A stretch of DNA of 64,000 bases from Desulfosediminicola ganghwensis (GTDB taxonomy: Bacteria > Desulfobacterota > Desulfobulbia > Desulfobulbales > Desulfocapsaceae), in contig NZ_CP050699.1 of NCBI RefSeq assembly GCF_005116675.2, positions 3,619,001 to 3,683,000 on the forward strand. Reading direction: 5' to 3'. This document shows, one piece after another, positions 61,376-64,000 of this stretch (the stretch's first letter is position 1; the number at the start of each line of letters is the position of its first letter). A program made the translations under genes and the position numbers. The notes beneath the pieces were generated by a model, which worked only from the letters and a program-made list of their open reading frames with translations, ran no database searches and had not been told where the DNA came from.

Positions 61376-62203
61376 TTATTGGTCGCTTACCTCTATATAT
61401 CTCGCTGGTGGCACACCAGCGAGGGCCCCATGGGGCCGTTCTGTATTGTACTCGTTAAACCAGGCTTTAATAACGCGTGTAGCCTCCTGCACTGAATAAA
61501 AATACCATCTGTCCAGACAACCATCTCGAAAGACACCATTAAAGCTTTCATTGTGTCTATTTTGCCAAGGACATCCTGGGTCGATGTACTTAGTCCTGAC
61601 TCCTGTCTCTTTCAGCCATTGCTGGATTTCTTTAGCGATGAATTCTGGACCATTGTCGCTTTTCACACAGGTCGGGATACCCCACTGCGCAAAGAGCGCT
61701 TGCAACACCCTTTTCACTTGCCTGGATGTGATTGATCGGCCTACATGAAATGCCAGGCCATACCTTGTGTATTCATCTATTACAGTGAGGCATTTGAAAT
61801 GCCTTCCACAGGCCGTCTGATCAGACACCAGGTCATAACTCCAAACATGATTTGGATATTCTGCCTTGCTCAGCTGAGTCGTGCTTTTACCAAGTAAACG
61901 CTTTTTCTTCTTCTTTATGATTACCTGTAGGCCTTCCTGTTTGCGAATCAAACGAACTTTCTCTCGGCCCACCTGCCAGCCGTTGTCCTTGAGAATGTCG
62001 TATATTTTGCGATAACCGAAACGAGGGTATTTAGTGGAGAGCTTGTGGATCTCTGCTCTCAGGTCCCGCTCACGATTCTTATTTGGCGTAAATCTTTTGC
62101 TGCTTCTATTCAAGCCAAGAACTCGGCATGCCCTTCTTTCGCTGATTCTATGTGTTTCTTGAAGGTAATCTGATACATTCCGTTTACTGGCAAGGCTTAC
62201 CAC
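61376..62203 (-). pseudogene. IS3-family OrfB transposase, 3' end cut by IS66
   Basis: 275 codons remain in frame. The integrase core has the DDE triad: Asp in VWSYDLVSDQ, Asp in CVKSDNGPEFIAKE, Glu in HNESFNGVFRDGC (IS407-like). The last residues SDQ and the stop come from the IS66 end. Without IS66 the frame would run on through QCREKERMAA to a stop at 58939-58941, so only ~11 C-terminal residues were displaced. It is normally made by -1 frameshifting at A AAA AAG from orfA, though a GTG at 62203 is used here as nominal start. Confidence 0.88.
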
Positions 62204-62243
62204 TTTTTTGATACGACATCCTTCAGCATTCGATTGTCGAGCG

Positions 62244-62462
62244 TTAGTTCAGCCACCAGCTTTTTAGCTCTGAGTTCTCTTTTTCAAGGCCTTTGAGTCT
62301 TTTGGCATCGGACACCTCCATTCCGCCAAATTTCTTGCGCGAGCGGTAATATGTCTGCTCGGTGATATTGTGCAGTCTGCATACCTCCCGAATATTTCCA
62401 ACTGCGTCTCCCTCTTTGAGTATCCGAATAATCTGTTCTTCGGAAAATCTTTTTCTCTTCAT
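62244..62462 (-). pseudogene. IS3-family OrfA, frameshifted
   Basis: 72 codons. HTH_Tnp_1 domain (KRKRFSEEQIIRILKEGDAV, VCRLHNITEQTYYRSRKKFG) and the linker (GGMEVSDAKRLKGLEKENSE). After that the expected LKKLVAELTLDNRMLKD reads LKSWWLN and stops; one A added to an A5 run near 62259 would restore the normal frame and the A6G slippage site. The element is therefore dead unless this base is an assembly error. Confidence 0.85.
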
Positions 62463-62535
62463 CTGCTTCCTCCAGTTGATTTGATCGAAAGTCTAACATA
62501 TCAACTGGTACAAAAGCTAAGGGGCTGGCCAATAA

Positions 62536-63036
62536 CAATACCGCACCAACAGCATACACCTTCTTTGCGTCAGGCGCCAGCATGACTCTCTTAATGGAAC
62601 TTTCATAAAATGCACCTTCAATGCAAGTTTTATTGATGTTCAGCAAACTGAATATTTTAATAGCCTCCCGTCTATTTATAATAAATGCTAAGCTAAATTA
62701 CTTATAACTTCTGCATAGGAAGGCAGTCTAAAATAAGCGATTTTTTCACTACGTATACTAACAAATAAACCTAACACACTAACAACCCCCTCCTTGACAA
62801 TTTAAGGTATTTGGGCAAAATTTATGACATTTTTTGTCACTCCAATCCATTATTCTCACTTGAAATGCTTTTATTTATGAGGTAGATACACGATAAACAG
62901 GGTATTTATAGACATATTAAATATTTCTTACTTCACAGGCATACAACCTGCATTCATGTGAGAGTTAATTGAAGCGCGTTATATACGCAAACCCCAATCA
63001 CATAACAACCCCAAAACAAGGAGAGAGGTAAACGTT
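62536..63036. other. Leader and promoter region of the short pilin gene
   Basis: About 500 bp without a gene. It contains a TTGACA box at 62794-62799 (no good -10 at the right distance) and a well-formed sigma-54 candidate at 62937-62952. A minus-strand frame (62284-62646) crosses the IS3 boundary and is an artefact. Confidence 0.5.
62937..62952 (+). promoter_or_regulatory. Candidate sigma-54 promoter of the short pilin gene
   Basis: AGGCATACAACCTGCA: -24 GGCA and -12 TGCA with GG and GC exactly 10 bp apart. Expected start near 62963, giving a ~74-nt leader. This matches the known sigma-54/PilR control of pilA in Geobacter and Pseudomonas. Confidence 0.55.
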
Positions 63037-63267
63037 ATGATGAGACTTATCGGAAAACAGCTCAAGAGAGCAAAAGGCGAGAAAGGTTTTACCCTTATCG
63101 AGCTCATGATCGTTGTTGCTATTATTGGTATCCTTGCAGCAATTGCTATTCCTCAGTTCACCAAATATCGCGTTAGAGCAATGAATAAAGCCGCACTCGC
63201 TGATACTCGTAACCTCGCTACCGAGTTACATGCTTATGCAGCCGATACTCAGCAATTTCCAAACTAA
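63037..63267 (+). CDS. pilA: Short type IV pilin (PilA-N type)
   Basis: 76 aa preprotein. After a 17-residue leader ending in Gly, PilD cleavage before Phe gives a 59-residue mature pilin: [20 protein letters not shown], then [20 protein letters not shown] and [19 protein letters not shown]. It lacks the usual C-terminal globular beta domain and closely follows Geobacter sulfurreducens PilA-N in length and sequence. Aromatics are at positions 1, 24, 27, 50 and 57, with Met at 32. The major pilus subunit, in the inner membrane before assembly. Very strong RBS (AAGGAGAGAGGT). Followed after 42 bp by a secreted companion gene. Confidence 0.92.
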   Translation: MMRLIGKQLKRAKGEKGFTLIELMIVVAIIGILAAIAIPQFTKYRVRAMNKAALADTRNLATELHAYAADTQQFPN

Positions 63268-63309
63268 TTAATTTTCTACCAACTTTTAAACATTATTTAG
63301 GACTATATC

Positions 63310-63732
63310 ATGAAAAGACAATTAGTAGCTTTAGCTGGTGCAATATTACTGGTTTCGGTTCCTGTTCTCGCTTCCGCCGGTGTATATGATAATGGTACAG
63401 CAGGTACAGCTATTTCTTTTACACCTACAACACTCACCACTAATCCTTTTACTTTCCAGCCATCACCTAACGTCCTTACTTTAGGAGATTCTGATGCAGC
63501 AAACTTTGTTATCGCCGCTTACAATGCCAGTACACTCAAGGCTGATGGTGGTGAAGCATACGGGATGGCTTCTGACGTGTCTGGGACTTATACCCAGGAC
63601 ATCTCCGCTTCTACCGCAACTGCGCCAAGCTTAGGTACTGGAACAGATTCCGCAGCTTTTGGAACAGGTTGGGTTACACCTACCGGCAGCGATGTAGCGG
63701 GTGATACTTCCACCCCCAGTGCCACAAACTGA
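63310..63732 (+). CDS. Secreted companion of the short pilin (PilA-C-like)
   Basis: 140 aa. Signal peptide (LVALAGAILLVSVPVLASA) then a Thr/Ser/Gly/Ala-rich, Cys-free mature domain of ~117 residues (TAISFTPTTLTTNPFTFQPS, NFVIAAYNASTLKADGGEAY, STATAPSLGTGTDSAAFGTG). In Geobacter a gene in this position (PilA-C, also called Spc) encodes a protein that stabilises or co-assembles with PilA-N. Equivalence here is inferred from position, size and signal peptide, with no claim of close sequence identity. A hairpin terminator follows. Confidence 0.78.
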   Translation: MKRQLVALAGAILLVSVPVLASAGVYDNGTAGTAISFTPTTLTTNPFTFQPSPNVLTLGDSDAANFVIAAYNASTLKADGGEAYGMASDVSGTYTQDISASTATAPSLGTGTDSAAFGTGWVTPTGSDVAGDTSTPSATN

Positions 63733-63787
63733 TCATTAAGCCACATCACGCCAATTGCATTTAAGCAGTTTTTCCATTTGACGTTAT

Positions 63788-63820
63788 CAAAACCCCTCTA
63801 TATTTTCTGGAGGGGTTTTG
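63788..63820 (+). terminator. Terminator after the pilin pair
   Basis: CAAAACCCCTC (63788-63798) pairs with GAGGGGTTTTG (63810-63820), 11 bp with an 11-nt loop, followed by an AT-rich run. Confidence 0.8.
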
Positions 63821-63833
63821 AATATTTATTTAT

Positions 63834-64000
63834 ATGAAAATACTTACCTGCTCATCGCTATACAAAACGTATCGGAAAAAACTGTTTTCTAAAGCATCTC
63901 CTCCAGCTCTTCATGGGCTTGACCTTTCTATAGATTCTGGCGAGACAGTCGGTATCATAGGTCCTAATGGTGCTGGAAAATCGACACTCATTAAATCGAT
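63834..64000 (+). CDS. ABC transporter ATP-binding protein, 5' part only
   Basis: The first 55 complete codons before the window edge: [20 protein letters not shown], a loop, [17 protein letters not shown], and the Walker A motif [13 protein letters not shown]. The YKTY-R-K-F and HGLDLSID pattern fits ABC-2/NatA-type exporters. Its position directly after the pilin pair recalls, from memory, an ABC transporter cluster after pilA in Geobacter. Confidence 0.88.
   Translation, partial: MKILTCSSLYKTYRKKLFSKASPPALHGLDLSIDSGETVGIIGPNGAGKSTLIKS

Larger units (their letters stand above)
58980..61390 (-). mobile_element. IS66-family insertion sequence, complete
   Basis: 2411 bp. Ends start with GTAAGCG on both sides, with about 16 of 21 bp matching (58980 onward; complement of 61390 backward; both with AAACCCCA). 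A perfect 8-bp target duplication CTCTATAT lies at 58972-58979 and 61391-61398. It carries tnpA, tnpB and tnpC in the order usual for IS66, all intact on the minus strand. The perfect target duplication and intact genes suggest a fairly recent insertion. Confidence 0.95.
58887..62531 (-). mobile_element. IS3-family element interrupted by an IS66 element
   Basis: Terminal inverted repeats: 58887 onward (TGACCAGACCACAG..) against the complement of 62531 backward (TGGCCAGCCCCTTAG..), both containing TACCAG at the same offset. A 4-bp target duplication ATAA flanks it (58883-58886 and 62532-62535). Removing the inner IS66 and one copy of its 8-bp duplication leaves 1226 bp, the right size for IS3 family (IS407-like group). 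It carries orfA and orfB with an A6G frameshift site between them at 62203-62209. It is inactive: orfA has a frameshift and orfB is cut near its 3' end. Confidence 0.88.

Noticed and set aside
62284-62646. 120-codon minus frame across the right end of the IS3 element
   Set aside because: It fuses flanking DNA to IS3 sequence across the insertion boundary, so it is a chance junction frame.

Overview
The window reads as a chromosome segment of an anaerobic, sulfate-reducing Desulfobacterota, most likely of the Desulfobulbaceae or a close group. This is inference from content: a dissimilatory-type ATP sulfurylase (sat), a four-haem class III cytochrome c3, a ResB/CcsA cytochrome c maturation pair, and a short Geobacter-like type IV pilin. 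No rRNA, tRNA or CRISPR array was found.

Layout. 1-9.3 kb: a secreted SPOR-like protein cut by the window edge, era, an RNB-family exoribonuclease, a membrane-tethered helix-turn-helix regulator with a secreted partner, a divergent argO/argP pair, and two Cys-rich DUF proteins. 9.3-16.6 kb: a glycine-zipper protein, a possible structured RNA, a divergent DAC (diadenylate cyclase-like) protein, rpmB, a 1.1 kb empty gap, and the resB-ccsA-cytochrome c3 block. 16.7-24.8 kb: a long minus-strand housekeeping run, purA-rpoZ-dnaJ-moaC-dksA-galT-receiver and then a FolE2-like protein and glyS. 25.2-38 kb: tatB/tatC, a radical SAM protein, a deaminase, an SPFH/zinc-ribbon pair, an FmdB-type protein, aroB, sat, and divergent copA/copZ.

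38.2-64 kb is a type IV pilus island. One minor-pilin operon (fimT-pilW-pilV-pilX-pilY1) is followed by a decayed stretch holding an IS3 scar and the broken 3' tail of another pilY1. Next come a minus-strand NtrC-type regulator and histidine kinase (PilR/PilS-like). A second minor-pilin operon follows in a different order (pilY1-fimT-pilV-pilW-pilX). Beyond it lies a nested transposon: an intact IS66 with an 8-bp target duplication inside an IS3-family element with a 4-bp target duplication. The window ends with a short pilin gene, a secreted companion that looks like the Geobacter PilA-N/PilA-C pair, and the start of an ABC transporter ATPase.

How it fits together: sigma-54 -24/-12 candidates precede both the first minor-pilin operon and the short pilin gene, which suits control by the NtrC-family regulator encoded between them. 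The two PilY1 proteins share a von Willebrand-like MIDAS and a C-terminal PilC propeller but carry unrelated inserted modules, carbohydrate-binding-like in one and H-type-lectin-like in the other. They could be alternative adhesive tips on one pilus machine whose major subunit is a short, aromatic-bearing pilin of the type studied in extracellular electron transfer.
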